Part shown: positions 18,059 to 27,339 of the stretch, one piece after another
Numbering within the stretch: position 1 is the stretch's first letter
Layout of the letters: each line of letters begins with the position of its first letter
DNA from: Deltaproteobacteria bacterium
Lineage (GTDB): Bacteria > Desulfobacterota > Dissulfuribacteria > Dissulfuribacterales > UBA3076
Assembly (NCBI GenBank): GCA_018399745.1
Contig: JAGYNZ010000025.1
Span: 1 to 41,537 of the forward strand
Direction of reading: 5' to 3'
DNA: 41,537 bases
Notes under the pieces: generated by a model
Database searches by the model: none
What the model was told of the DNA's origin: nothing
Seen by the model: the letters and a program-made list of their open reading frames with translations, nothing else
Made by a program: the position numbers and the translations under genes

Positions 18059-19231
18059 TTAAGGATATAGCAGCCAGGGCAGCCGGGCCTTCTCAAAATC
18101 TTTTAAATCCTTGGCCCAGATAGATTCGATATCAATTGGGTTCTCTCCGGCATCGACGGCCTTCCTCACCCTCTTGTCTCCCATGATAAGATCTGCTGGA
18201 AGACGCGTGAACTCATACTCATAGGGAGGGTCTTTCCATGCCAAATCTTTTGAATGTATCCTTTTGACTGCGGCCAAAAAGGCAAGGGTCGTAATATATG
18301 GCCGATATTCAAGTCTATGTGTTATGTGGATTTGAAAGCCTGCACACCGCCTTCCCGACCACTTGTGAAAAGTCGGCTCGAAAGACTGTTCTCTCAGTAC
18401 AAAACCTGGCATTTTCCACCTTTCTACTTGCTTTCTCAGTGCCCTCGTATCAAAAAAAGGGGCACCGAATATCTCAAAGGGCTTGGTAGTACCCCTTCCC
18501 TCTGAGACATTTGTGCCTTCCCAGATGACCTGACCTGGATATACTCTGGCAGTGTCAAAAGTAGGCATATTGGGTGAAGGCCATATCCATGGAAGACCCG
18601 TTGCAGCAAAATCCATCTCTCGCCTCCAGCCCTGCATCTTAACAATATGTAACTCAAGATCCAGGTCCTGCTCCTCCATGAAAAACCGTGCAATTTCCCC
18701 AATAGTCATACCATGACGCATTGGAAGGGGGGCAAATCCCACAAAGGATTGGCAATCTCGGACCAGAAGATTGCCTTCTATCAGATCGCCTCCCAGAGGA
18801 TTTGGACGATCCAATATCACGACTCCTATACCTGCTCTGGCGCTTGCTTTCATAGCCAGATAGAGGGTCCAGATAAATGTGTAAACTCGGGAACCAATGT
18901 CCTGAAGGTCAACAACAAGAAGATCGATTTTGGACAATTGCCTATGAGAAGGCTCTCTGTCTTTTCCATAAAGACTGAGGATCGGGATATTAAGAAGCGG
19001 ATCAAAATCATCCGGAGACTCCTTCATATTATCCTGCTTTTCAGCATAAAGGCCGTGTTGAGGGCTAAAAAGGCACTTCAGTTGGCCTGGCAACATGGAA
19101 AATATCAGATTTTTAGAGTATCTTAAACTTGAATCAACCGAGGCCTGGTTGCAAAGGAGCCCCAGCCTTCTTCCCTTGACCCATGACGGCGAGTTTTCCA
19201 GAAAGGTTTCAAGACCTGTGCGTACATTCAT
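18059..19231 (-). CDS. namZ: Exo-beta-N-acetylmuramidase NamZ-like (DUF1343, GH171)
   Basis: A 390-residue DUF1343 protein. The family was shown to include NamZ, which removes N-acetylmuramic acid from the non-reducing end of peptidoglycan fragments. Family motifs seen include RLGLLCNQASVD, LFSPQHGLYAEKQDNM, IDLLVVDLQDIGSRVYTFIW, VVILDRPNPLGG, LPMRHGMTIGE, PSPNMPTFDTARVYPG and ISEGRGTTKPFE-like VSEGRGTTKPFE. Length is normal. I see no signal peptide, so it probably acts on imported muropeptides in the cytoplasm; in other bacteria members are exported. It lies 159 bases downstream of recO on the same strand. Confidence 0.88.
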   Translation of the reverse strand: MNVRTGLETFLENSPSWVKGRRLGLLCNQASVDSSLRYSKNLIFSMLPGQLKCLFSPQHGLYAEKQDNMKESPDDFDPLLNIPILSLYGKDREPSHRQLSKIDLLVVDLQDIGSRVYTFIWTLYLAMKASARAGIGVVILDRPNPLGGDLIEGNLLVRDCQSFVGFAPLPMRHGMTIGEIARFFMEEQDLDLELHIVKMQGWRREMDFAATGLPWIWPSPNMPTFDTARVYPGQVIWEGTNVSEGRGTTKPFEIFGAPFFDTRALRKQVERWKMPGFVLREQSFEPTFHKWSGRRCAGFQIHITHRLEYRPYITTLAFLAAVKRIHSKDLAWKDPPYEYEFTRLPADLIMGDKRVRKAVDAGENPIDIESIWAKDLKDFEKARLPWLLYP

Positions 19232-19390
19232 TCAAAGACAACCCAATCCATTAATCATTTATAGGCCTTCACTGAATGTTGAAATTAGAAAATAGAACCT
19301 TGGCCTCTATACCTTTGTATTTTTGCTGAGTATATCGGCTTATTATAATCTAGTATATTCTGAACATTTTTGTTTTAACTACTCAAATTT

Positions 19391-20158
19391 CTATTTTCTA
19401 ATTTCAAGTTTCAAGCCGTTAAAAGCCTCATAAGAAGATGGTACCCGCTCCAGATGGTGACAGTGAAGACCTTTCATTAAGGACCATGCCTCTTCAAATA
19501 CAGAATCCGTCATGGTAAGCCTGTGAAAATTGTCAACAGATCCATTTTGAATATGTCTCAAGGACTTTAGTGTCCCCAAACTTATTTTATGGGTTCTGTC
19601 CACTGAATTCCAACATTCGCTGCATATGAATCCACCCGCATGGATTTTAAAGATCACATGATCGCTCATCGGTGGCCTTTTACATAGAAGGCACTGATCA
19701 AAATCAGGGCCATAGCCTGCCATGGCTAGAAGCAAAGTCTTGAAAAAGAGAGTGGTCTTTCTTGGATGGAGACCATCATTTAGAGATTTAAGATACCATT
19801 GAAGGAGTTTAAAAATTTCTTCTTGGGTATCATTCTCCTTTGTCCAGAGATTTACCAGTTCGCAGCATAGACTGGCCATGATAAAGCATTCGACCCTATG
19901 TCTTATAACTGGAAAATTATCCATGATTTCAGTAGAGTCGATTCTGTTTAAACCTGTAGTACGTGGCAGGGCTAGAGACAGATCTAGCATAGTGAAGGGC
20001 TCAAGTGCATTTACAAAACGCCGTCGACTCCTTTTTGCCCCCTTGGCAATGCCGTGCATTTTCCCTCTAAGCATTGTGTAAAAAGTAATAAGCCGATCAG
20101 ACTCTCCCAAGTCCTGGCCTGAAAGTACGAATGCAGGACTTTTGAAGATAGCGGGCAT
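19391..20158 (-). CDS. recO: DNA repair protein RecO
   Basis: A 255-residue RecO, which anneals SSB-coated DNA and helps load RecA in the RecFOR pathway. It has the N-terminal OB-fold (FVLSGQDLGESDRLITFYT, MHGIAKGAKRSRRRF), a helical middle, and a zinc knuckle with CLLC (about 174) and CSEC (about 195). Length matches the family. The gene sits in the mfd / surA-like / rodZ-like / recO minus-strand order, though 286 non-coding bases separate it from the rodZ-like gene, so it may have its own promoter. Confidence 0.95.
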   Translation of the reverse strand: MPAIFKSPAFVLSGQDLGESDRLITFYTMLRGKMHGIAKGAKRSRRRFVNALEPFTMLDLSLALPRTTGLNRIDSTEIMDNFPVIRHRVECFIMASLCCELVNLWTKENDTQEEIFKLLQWYLKSLNDGLHPRKTTLFFKTLLLAMAGYGPDFDQCLLCKRPPMSDHVIFKIHAGGFICSECWNSVDRTHKISLGTLKSLRHIQNGSVDNFHRLTMTDSVFEEAWSLMKGLHCHHLERVPSSYEAFNGLKLEIRK

Positions 20159-20444
20159 ATTATTCCTTTATTATTGCTCCAGTATAATGTTCCAGATGCA
20201 AGGCAACAAACTTTTGAGTTATTAAGGTATAAGGTACATTAAAATATAAACCTGGCGCACTCGGGACCAATTTAAAAAATTCGATATGGATTTGACTGAT
20301 TGCATATTATAAACCTAATCAATGGCCTTAGGTGCGGACAGTATACAAAAAATAAATCCTGTACTTTCAAGTCATATGGGACACAAGATTTTACAGATAT
20401 GAACTGATAATAACTATCTATAAATAAATTTTGTTGGCATTTGT

Positions 20445-20921
20445 TTATTTGTGTCCAATAGGTATTTCTTTCGATGAAGTGGTTGTGGAAGGCACGAGAT
20501 TTTGATCCTTTTTGTGTTTTTCATCTGAGGGCCAGAAAAACCAAATTGCCATTACCATCAATAAAAGAATGAGGAAAAACCCTGATGCCGCAATAATTAG
20601 TTCTCTATTGAACAAAGAGACTTTATTTACATAATTGAATAACGGCTTATGTGCCGGCTCAGTTGGCTCGTCAGGTCTTTCCTGGGCGGCATATTCCTGG
20701 TAACGAAGGATGACGTCTTCAGGAACAAGGCCTATAAATTCAGCATAGCTTTTTATAAAGCCCTTTACGAAAATTTCGGCAGGCAGCTTGTCCCAGCCGT
20801 CTGCCTCCATAGCCCTCAACCTGTAAATCGCGATTTTGGTGCCCTCTGCAACCTCCTCCAGAGAAATCTGGCGTAATTCACGTTCCCGCTTGAGGTATTC
20901 CCCTAAAGATTCTTTACGCAT
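20445..20921 (-). CDS. RodZ-like HTH membrane protein, short form
   Basis: A 158-residue protein with a RodZ-type helix-turn-helix domain (LGEYLKRERELRQISLEEVA, then AIYRLRAMEADGWDKLPAEI and FVKGFIKSYAEFIGL), a linker, and one membrane helix at about 110-130 (LIIAASGFFLILLLMVMAIW). RodZ ties MreB to the cell-wall machinery. Full RodZ proteins go on to a periplasmic DUF4115 domain; here the chain ends about 28 residues after the membrane helix, so that domain is missing. Either a natural short form or a truncation. It lies 30 bases after the SurA-like gene, consistent with one operon. Confidence 0.82.
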   Translation of the reverse strand: MRKESLGEYLKRERELRQISLEEVAEGTKIAIYRLRAMEADGWDKLPAEIFVKGFIKSYAEFIGLVPEDVILRYQEYAAQERPDEPTEPAHKPLFNYVNKVSLFNRELIIAASGFFLILLLMVMAIWFFWPSDEKHKKDQNLVPSTTTSSKEIPIGHK

Positions 20922-20951
20922 ATCTTCTTGTTCAAAATGTTATAGTGAAAA

Positions 20952-21941
20952 TCAAAGAAGTATGTTGATAATTGACTTTGAACGTAGTTCACTGAGCCAC
21001 TCTTCAAATCGGGCATTTGTTTGATTTTGATAAAGTTTTTTTCTTACTTCTTTTATTTGAGCCGAACTAAGTTCAGTTTGTCCGCTTTGTACTATTTCCT
21101 TTAAACTGAAGATCTGCCAACCCATCTGAGTATCAATTATATCACTAAAATCCCCTGGTTTAAGGTCGATTACGGCCTGCTTTACAGAAAGTGCCATCTC
21201 GTTCAAGGTAAAAGCACCCAGGTAACCACCGTCTTTGCCCGATGGAAAGTCCGAATATTGTATCGCAACCTCTTCAAAAACTTTTCCTTCCTTTAATGCA
21301 TTGTGGGCTTCTTCGATCCTTATCCTGGCTTCCTCTCTGGATTCAGGATTATTCTGTTCAAATGCAACGCCTATGTGCTCTATAATATAGAGTGGCTCAT
21401 TGGAGCTATTATTAATGGGATGCTCTTTTAGATATTCATTAACCTGTTCATCAGTTATCACTATCTTTGCACTCACCTGTGCATTTATAAGCTCTGCCCT
21501 CTCAATTTGTTGTTTTAGCTCCTTCTTGTATTTTTCGAGTGTATGGCCTTCGTATGCAAGTTTTTCTGAAAGCTGCTCTCTTGTTATATGATTGTCTTCA
21601 CAAATTTGGTCCAGGGCCCTCTCGATCTCCCGTTCACCTACTTTTATACCCAGTTTTTTGATCTCTTCCCTGGCAAGGCGTTCATCGATCAACTCCGGCA
21701 GGACCTGGGAAAGGATTTCCTGCCTCGTCGTCTCTATCTCCTCCTTGCTCATTTCCTGATTAATATACTTCCGAAAAAAGGGTTGTGCCCAGTCTTCGAG
21801 TTCGGAAAGTGTTATTACATCTCCATTTACAGTGGCGACTATCCTGTCGACCAAGATACCATATGCAGGACACGTCTCAAATGCCATTACAGCCGCCACA
21901 ACCAAAAAGGTACGGGCAAACATGTTATGTAAAATCATCAT
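20952..21941 (-). CDS. SurA-like periplasmic peptidyl-prolyl isomerase
   Basis: A 329-residue exported chaperone. ATG 21941 is chosen because GGAG lies six bases upstream; the ATG at 21953 would include that ribosome site. A signal peptide (MFARTFLVVAAVMAF, cleavage near PAYG) is followed by the SurA N-terminal helical domain (DRIVATVNGDVITLSELEDW) and a single parvulin PPIase domain (about 190-290: ARIRIEEAHNALKEG, FPSGKDGGYLGAF, PGDFSDIIDTQMGWQIFSL), then a C-terminal helix. It should fold outer-membrane proteins. E. coli SurA has two parvulin domains, this has one. It follows mfd with a gap of 32 bases. Confidence 0.9.
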   Translation of the reverse strand: MMILHNMFARTFLVVAAVMAFETCPAYGILVDRIVATVNGDVITLSELEDWAQPFFRKYINQEMSKEEIETTRQEILSQVLPELIDERLAREEIKKLGIKVGEREIERALDQICEDNHITREQLSEKLAYEGHTLEKYKKELKQQIERAELINAQVSAKIVITDEQVNEYLKEHPINNSSNEPLYIIEHIGVAFEQNNPESREEARIRIEEAHNALKEGKVFEEVAIQYSDFPSGKDGGYLGAFTLNEMALSVKQAVIDLKPGDFSDIIDTQMGWQIFSLKEIVQSGQTELSSAQIKEVRKKLYQNQTNARFEEWLSELRSKSIINILL

Positions 21942-21973
21942 TATAGACTCCATTACAGAATATCATATCAAAA

Positions 21974-24900
21974 TTATACCTTTGTAGCCATTTTTACGAG
22001 TACTTGCAAGGTCTGTCTAATGCTTGCGAGGCTATCTCCAGCCCCTTCAATAAATTCAGGGGAAATAATCAGTCTGCCATCCGGCAATAGGCTCCAATGA
22101 CGGTTTTTTTGTACTGTCTCTAAGAGTCCCGCATGATCAGGTGGACCTTCAGGCCCAAAACTCAAGACAATACGTTCTTTATTGTTAGAAAAGCCCCTGT
22201 CAAGTCGAATAACATTCAGCAGCCTCAATGTGCGTTTTATCCCCATTACCTTGAGTAGAGAGGCCGTTTCTTCCGGCATCGGGCCAAAGCGGTCTGTGAG
22301 TTCCAGGGAAAAATCAGCGTCCTTTTCGCTGTCTTCCAGCCGTGCCATTCTACGATATAGGAGCAGACGCTGTTCCACATCCGGGATATACTCTTCAGGG
22401 ATAAAGGCAGGTATGCCCAGGTTTACCTCCGGGTCTATTTCGTCCTTTTGAGGAAACCCCTTGAACTCTTCTATAGCTCTCTGGAGTAATTCAAGATAGA
22501 GTTCATATCCTACTTCTGCGATACTCCCTGACTGAGAGACTCCAAGTATATTCCCGGCACCTCTTATTTGAAGATCCTGCATCGCAAGGCGGAATCCGCC
22601 TCCGGACACAGAGAGTTCCATAATGGCCTTAAGCCTTTTTATGGATTCTTTTCCGATCTGGGAAATCCGGGGGATAATAAGATAGGCATAGGCCTGCTCG
22701 CCGGCCCTTCCTACCCTGCCCCTGAGCTGGTACAGATCAGCAAGCCCAAGCTTGTCCGCACGGTTTATGATGGTGGTGTTTGCCGAGGGTATGTCTATAC
22801 CGGATTCTATTATGGTGGTACACAGAAGACAGTCAATGTCACCCCTTACAAAGCGTATCATGATCTCTTCAAGTTCGGTGGGGTTCATTTGTCCATGTAT
22901 GACCTCTATCCTGGCATCTGGTGTCAGGCGCTGGATATGCTCCGCCAGCCTGTATAGGCCCTTGATCCGGTTATGAACAAAAAATACCTGGCCGCCGCGA
23001 CTGACCTCCCGTTCTATAGCCTCTTTTATCAGCGAGTCATCAAATTCGGCCATGAATGTCTTGACAGGTATGCGCTCCCTCGGAGGTGTATTGATTACTG
23101 AAAGATCCCGTATCCCCAGAAGAGAGAGCTGAAGAGTCCTTGGGATCGGTGTAGCGGTTAGCGTAAGGCAGTCAACAGTCTGCTTGAGCCTTTTCAGCCG
23201 CTCCTTGTGTCTGACCCCAAAACGGTGTTCCTCATCGACGATCAGCAATCCGAGATCTTTGAATTTTACGTCCGGCTGCAGCAGACGATGCGTGCCTATG
23301 ATAATATCAACCCTGCCCTGACTTATTCCGGCAAGGATCTCTCTCTGTCTTTGTCTGGTCTTCAGCCTGCTGAGGGCCTCTACAGTGACAGGGTATCTCT
23401 GAAACCGCTGCATGAATGTCCGCTCATGCTGTTCTGCCAGTAGAGTAGTGGGTACCAGTACGGCTACCTGCTTTCCGTCTTCAACGGCCTTGAATACGGC
23501 CCTCATAGCTACTTCTGTCTTGCCATAGCCCACGTCTCCGCATATCAGTCGATCCATGGGTCTGGGTTCCTGCATGTCGGAAAGCACCTCTTCTATGGAG
23601 GCGGCCTGGTCTCTGGTTTCTTCATAAGGAAATGAGGCCTCAAACTGCCGGAACATGGCATCAGGCGCTGAAAACTCAAAGCCCTTGCTCACTTTTCTTG
23701 ATGCATAGAGGTCAACCAGTTCGTGGGCGATTTTATATATGTCTCTCTTGACCTTCTTTTTCGTGAGTTGCCAGCTTGAGCTTCCCAACCTGTCAAGTCT
23801 TAAAGCACGACCCTCTATCCCGATGTATTTCTGCACAAGTCCCAGTCGGTCTACCGGCAGATAGAGTTTATCACCACCGCGGTATTCAAGGAAAAGGAAT
23901 TCCCCCGGAACCCCACCGGTCTCGATCATGACAAGGCCCTTATAGAGCCCTACACCATGGTCCCTGTGTACGATCGGTTGGCCGGGCCTCAGATCCTCAA
24001 AGGTGAGATCACTTACTTTTGTTGCCTTCTCCCTTCCCGAGCCCCTGGTCCGTCTTGTCCGTGAGCCCAAAAACTCTTCTTCTGTAATAATTATGTAGGC
24101 CTCACCAGGAAGGACAAACCCTGAAGAAAGTTCTCCGGTACAGATATTAAGGCCGGATTCGACCGGATCACTGGTCAAAGGGGCTGAGGGCATGGTGAGT
24201 CCGACCTCATCGCTGACAATCTCATGATAACTCAGGAGTTCCACCATCCTTCGACCCTGCCTTCGGCCAGGCACTACCAGGACAATCCTTTCTCCCGCCT
24301 CAATCCAGTCTTTGAGCCGATCAAGCGCCGGCCCGACAAGATCGATTCCCTTCTTTGCGCCTCCGGGTATCAAGGTCAGATCAGGCTTGCTCGATTCTAT
24401 CTCCAGATCCTGGATTTTTGGACGTGTCAGATCGATAGAAAACACTTTGTATTTGGTGATTTCCCGACGTGGTGAAGTGGTGTTTGAAGATTTAAGTAAC
24501 GATCCATACAAGTTAATGTCCTGAAACAGCCAGCACGTATGATCATTGATGCGTTTCGCAAGCTGCTCCGGGTCAAAGACAAGAGAATCCAGGGGAGAAA
24601 AAACCCTATGTTCGCTCAAGGCCGTTTCGTATGTCTGTTCAGCACCTTTCCGGTAGTTTTCCAGCGCCCGATCAACCTCTTCAGGCCTGTCAATCAATAT
24701 AGGGGTATGTTGATGAATATAATCCAGAACAGAGGCGGGTTTTGGATAAAAAAGCGGCAGCAGCGCCTCATGCCCCTCCACCAGCCTTCTGGCCTCCAGC
24801 TGTTGCAGGATTTCATGTACCCTCCGGGCAGGCAATCTATACTCAGCCGCTCGTTCAACCAGTTTTTCATGGATAGCCTCATACATGGTTTGAGAAAATA

Positions 24901-25567
24901 TGAGTTCATGACACGGAAGTAAAACCAGTTCATTCAGATCTTCAGCCGAGCGTTGCGTAAGCGGATCAAAAAAGCGCATCTCTTCCACAAAGTCGCCGAA
25001 AAAGTCTATTCGTACAGGACGAATTGTTAAAGGCGAAAAGATGTCAAGCAGGCTGCCCCTTATGCTGAACTCCCCTCTGGACCTGACTATAGCGCAGCTT
25101 TCATAGCCTGAGTCAATAAGCCACTTGAGCAGTTTTTCCCGGTCAACCTCTTCTCCTCTTTGGAGATACTCCACATGGTTTAAAAGGACTTCAGGAGGTA
25201 TTGTAAGTTCCACAAGGGCCTGCACCGGAGCAACCGCTACGGCAGGACCCTCTTCGGTGGCCAGGCGGTAGAGTGTCGAAATTCTTTGAGATATTGTGTC
25301 GGTTGAGGGAAGCAGGGGCACGAAAGGAAGCGAGTCATGGCAAGGATACAATAGAACAGGAAAATCCGAGAAAAAGGAAAGGTCTGATACTATCTGTTCC
25401 GCCTCTTTCTGAAGGGAAGTGACCCAGAGTACAGAATGATTGACAGATTTGAGAAGTCTGGCAATCAGCCAGGCCGATGAAGTGCCTCGAAGACCGGTTA
25501 AGGCCAAAACACTCTTCGGTTCTTCGATAGACTCTCTGAGTTTTAAAAGGACTTGTTCAGTATTCAT
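21974..25567 (-). CDS. mfd: Transcription-repair coupling factor Mfd
   Basis: A 1197-residue Mfd, the translocase that removes stalled RNA polymerase and recruits UvrA to lesions. Seen in order: UvrB-like N-terminal modules ([38 protein letters not shown]), the RNA-polymerase interaction domain after [20 protein letters not shown], the helicase core with Walker [16 protein letters not shown] and the DEEH box [23 protein letters not shown], the TRG motif in [18 protein letters not shown], and the C-terminal UvrA-binding-inhibitor domain. Full length and intact. First gene of the mfd / surA-like / rodZ-like run. uvrB is in the same window but separately transcribed. Confidence 0.97.
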   Translation of the reverse strand: MNTEQVLLKLRESIEEPKSVLALTGLRGTSSAWLIARLLKSVNHSVLWVTSLQKEAEQIVSDLSFFSDFPVLLYPCHDSLPFVPLLPSTDTISQRISTLYRLATEEGPAVAVAPVQALVELTIPPEVLLNHVEYLQRGEEVDREKLLKWLIDSGYESCAIVRSRGEFSIRGSLLDIFSPLTIRPVRIDFFGDFVEEMRFFDPLTQRSAEDLNELVLLPCHELIFSQTMYEAIHEKLVERAAEYRLPARRVHEILQQLEARRLVEGHEALLPLFYPKPASVLDYIHQHTPILIDRPEEVDRALENYRKGAEQTYETALSEHRVFSPLDSLVFDPEQLAKRINDHTCWLFQDINLYGSLLKSSNTTSPRREITKYKVFSIDLTRPKIQDLEIESSKPDLTLIPGGAKKGIDLVGPALDRLKDWIEAGERIVLVVPGRRQGRRMVELLSYHEIVSDEVGLTMPSAPLTSDPVESGLNICTGELSSGFVLPGEAYIIITEEEFLGSRTRRTRGSGREKATKVSDLTFEDLRPGQPIVHRDHGVGLYKGLVMIETGGVPGEFLFLEYRGGDKLYLPVDRLGLVQKYIGIEGRALRLDRLGSSSWQLTKKKVKRDIYKIAHELVDLYASRKVSKGFEFSAPDAMFRQFEASFPYEETRDQAASIEEVLSDMQEPRPMDRLICGDVGYGKTEVAMRAVFKAVEDGKQVAVLVPTTLLAEQHERTFMQRFQRYPVTVEALSRLKTRQRQREILAGISQGRVDIIIGTHRLLQPDVKFKDLGLLIVDEEHRFGVRHKERLKRLKQTVDCLTLTATPIPRTLQLSLLGIRDLSVINTPPRERIPVKTFMAEFDDSLIKEAIEREVSRGGQVFFVHNRIKGLYRLAEHIQRLTPDARIEVIHGQMNPTELEEIMIRFVRGDIDCLLCTTIIESGIDIPSANTTIINRADKLGLADLYQLRGRVGRAGEQAYAYLIIPRISQIGKESIKRLKAIMELSVSGGGFRLAMQDLQIRGAGNILGVSQSGSIAEVGYELYLELLQRAIEEFKGFPQKDEIDPEVNLGIPAFIPEEYIPDVEQRLLLYRRMARLEDSEKDADFSLELTDRFGPMPEETASLLKVMGIKRTLRLLNVIRLDRGFSNNKERIVLSFGPEGPPDHAGLLETVQKNRHWSLLPDGRLIISPEFIEGAGDSLASIRQTLQVLVKMATKV

Positions 25568-25793
25568 TCGGAGTTTATTGCCATATTTAGACTGTCGGTC
25601 AAACAGTCAGTATTACCTGTTTAACATTCAATTGAAAACATAAATTGTTCCAGATCAAGTCAACAGATCAGGTATTTTATTATTCAGACAGGATGAACAG
25701 AGTCGGTAGGGTTGTATGGGAATATTAAATTTCCAAGGACTTGACCGAGTATTTCGTCAACATATAGATCGTTGAATTGACAAATATTTAATC

Positions 25794-26453
25794 TCAGATT
25801 TTTCCATCTTCAGAAAAACTATAATAGCCCTTGCCGGTAAATATGATGTGATCTAACAGGCAGATCCCCAGGATTTCTCCGGCAGATTTCAATTGTCTGG
25901 TTACCTGCATGTCTTCTTTACTCGGCTTCAGGCAGCCTGAAGGATGGTTGTGTGCCACTATGATTGCTGTCGCCCGGTCAGTTATCGGGTCGGCAAAGAC
26001 CTCTCTGGGATGTACCTGGGTCCTGTTGACAAGGCCTACGGATACAACTCGGCTCGCAATGACTTCATTGGCACCGTTCAGGGATATACAGAGAAAATGC
26101 TCCTGTTTACGATCTGCATAATGTCTGATTACAGGAAGCACCGCAGGCGGAGAGGATATCCTTAATCCTTCAGGCCGAATACGGCGTCGCGCAAATTCCA
26201 GGGCCGCCGCAATAAGTGTAGCCTTGGCCGGACCTACCCCCTCAATGGCCTGGAGTTCCTTCAAGTCCGGCCTTGAACCGTCGACATCCAAGGTCTTTAC
26301 TACCCTTTTGGCTATATACAAGACATCATGTCTTACAGTCCCCTTGCCCAAAAGAATGGCCATCAACTCAAGGTCTGATAATGCTTCAGCACCTTTCTGT
26401 TGAAGCCTTTCACGTGGGCGGTCTGATTCAGGAATGTCAGATATCTTTTTCAT
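25794..26453 (-). CDS. radC: RadC-family JAB-domain protein
   Basis: A 219-residue RadC (UPF0758) protein. An N-terminal helix-hairpin-helix region (LQAIEGVGPAKATLIAAALE) precedes an MPN/JAB metalloprotease-like domain with the zinc motif HNHPSG, then the aspartate in KPSKEDMQVTRQL, and LLDHIIFTGKGYYS. The link to DNA repair is historical and uncertain; the true role is unresolved. Length is normal. It lies 226 bases upstream of mfd on the same strand. Confidence 0.93.
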   Translation of the reverse strand: MKKISDIPESDRPRERLQQKGAEALSDLELMAILLGKGTVRHDVLYIAKRVVKTLDVDGSRPDLKELQAIEGVGPAKATLIAAALEFARRRIRPEGLRISSPPAVLPVIRHYADRKQEHFLCISLNGANEVIASRVVSVGLVNRTQVHPREVFADPITDRATAIIVAHNHPSGCLKPSKEDMQVTRQLKSAGEILGICLLDHIIFTGKGYYSFSEDGKI

Positions 26454-26844
26454 AATATTCTGAAGATGTAAATAATGTATTTTTCGGCTGTTTTTTTAAG
26501 GGACTTCAAAATGGGGGCCATTCAATTTCAGGTATGTCTCACTTGCTCGATATACTATCAGGTTTAATGCATCCATTAAAACAAATACTCTCAAGTTATG
26601 GAGAAACAGGTAAAATACCCAATAAACAGGTATCAAAACATGCTTAATACGCATATATCCATGGTGTAAAAATTCAATAGTATGATTAATAATCGTGTCA
26701 GTTTATCCAAGCAAATTTTATGTTATTATATAAGTTTGAATCCACCTCTTCGAGTATCAAGATGTCAAAAATAAAGAGCATTAAGACAGATACCCCTTAA
26801 GATCAAATCAAAGTTATCTCTCTGGTGGTTGATTTTTTAAAACA
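26454..26844. other. Gene-free spacer, 391 bp
   Basis: AT-rich spacer between the divergently transcribed radC (minus) and the 127-residue hypothetical gene (plus). It must hold both promoters. No coding frame, hairpin or repeat that I would defend was found. It marks the border between the housekeeping block and the defence island. Confidence 0.5.
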
Positions 26845-27228
26845 ATGAGTTTTTGGCCCTGGCAAAAAAAGAAGAAGGACCCTCAGGCATTAATAAAAAA
26901 GAGCAAGGGGCAGGTCCTGCCCTCCATGCCTGAGGCCAAGCCCGAAGCCATCACTCACTGGCAAAAAGAGCAGTTCCTGAAGGAATTCAATGACCGTGAA
27001 GAATTCTTCTTTTTAGAACTGGCCGAAAGGAGTATTTCAAAAGGCTATCCTGTATGTCGCGATTTATATTTTTTCTGTTATTTCAGCACACTCAGATTCC
27101 GGTTTCTTTCTCAAGCTGGACGCGATGCCCGGTTCAGTTATGTCTATGCCTGGGGATTAAAGGATCTGAATGATCAAATCTGTTTTTACGAGAAAAAACT
27201 GGAAAAATGGAAAAAAGAGATACATTGA
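26845..27228 (+). CDS. Hypothetical basic 127-residue protein
   Basis: A 127-residue frame beginning MSFWPWQKKKKDPQALIKKS, with a lysine-rich start, a proline-rich linker, and an aromatic-rich C-terminal half (CRDLYFFCYFSTLRFRFLSQ) ending in a lysine-rich helix. No family is recognised and no signal peptide or membrane helix is seen. The codon use looks like that of real genes and no competing frame exists, but the ribosome site is weak. It is the only plus-strand gene between gltX and the RHH antitoxin, and it converges on the res gene. Confidence 0.55.
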   Translation: MSFWPWQKKKKDPQALIKKSKGQVLPSMPEAKPEAITHWQKEQFLKEFNDREEFFFLELAERSISKGYPVCRDLYFFCYFSTLRFRFLSQAGRDARFSYVYAWGLKDLNDQICFYEKKLEKWKKEIH

Positions 27229-27339
27229 TCTCCAAACGGCTCTTCCGACCAAAGCGGCTCACAAACAGTTTGGGTCTGTATTATTTAAGGGATTTAACTA
27301 TCAAGCCCCTTTGGAAATAAATTGCTAAACCCTAAATTA

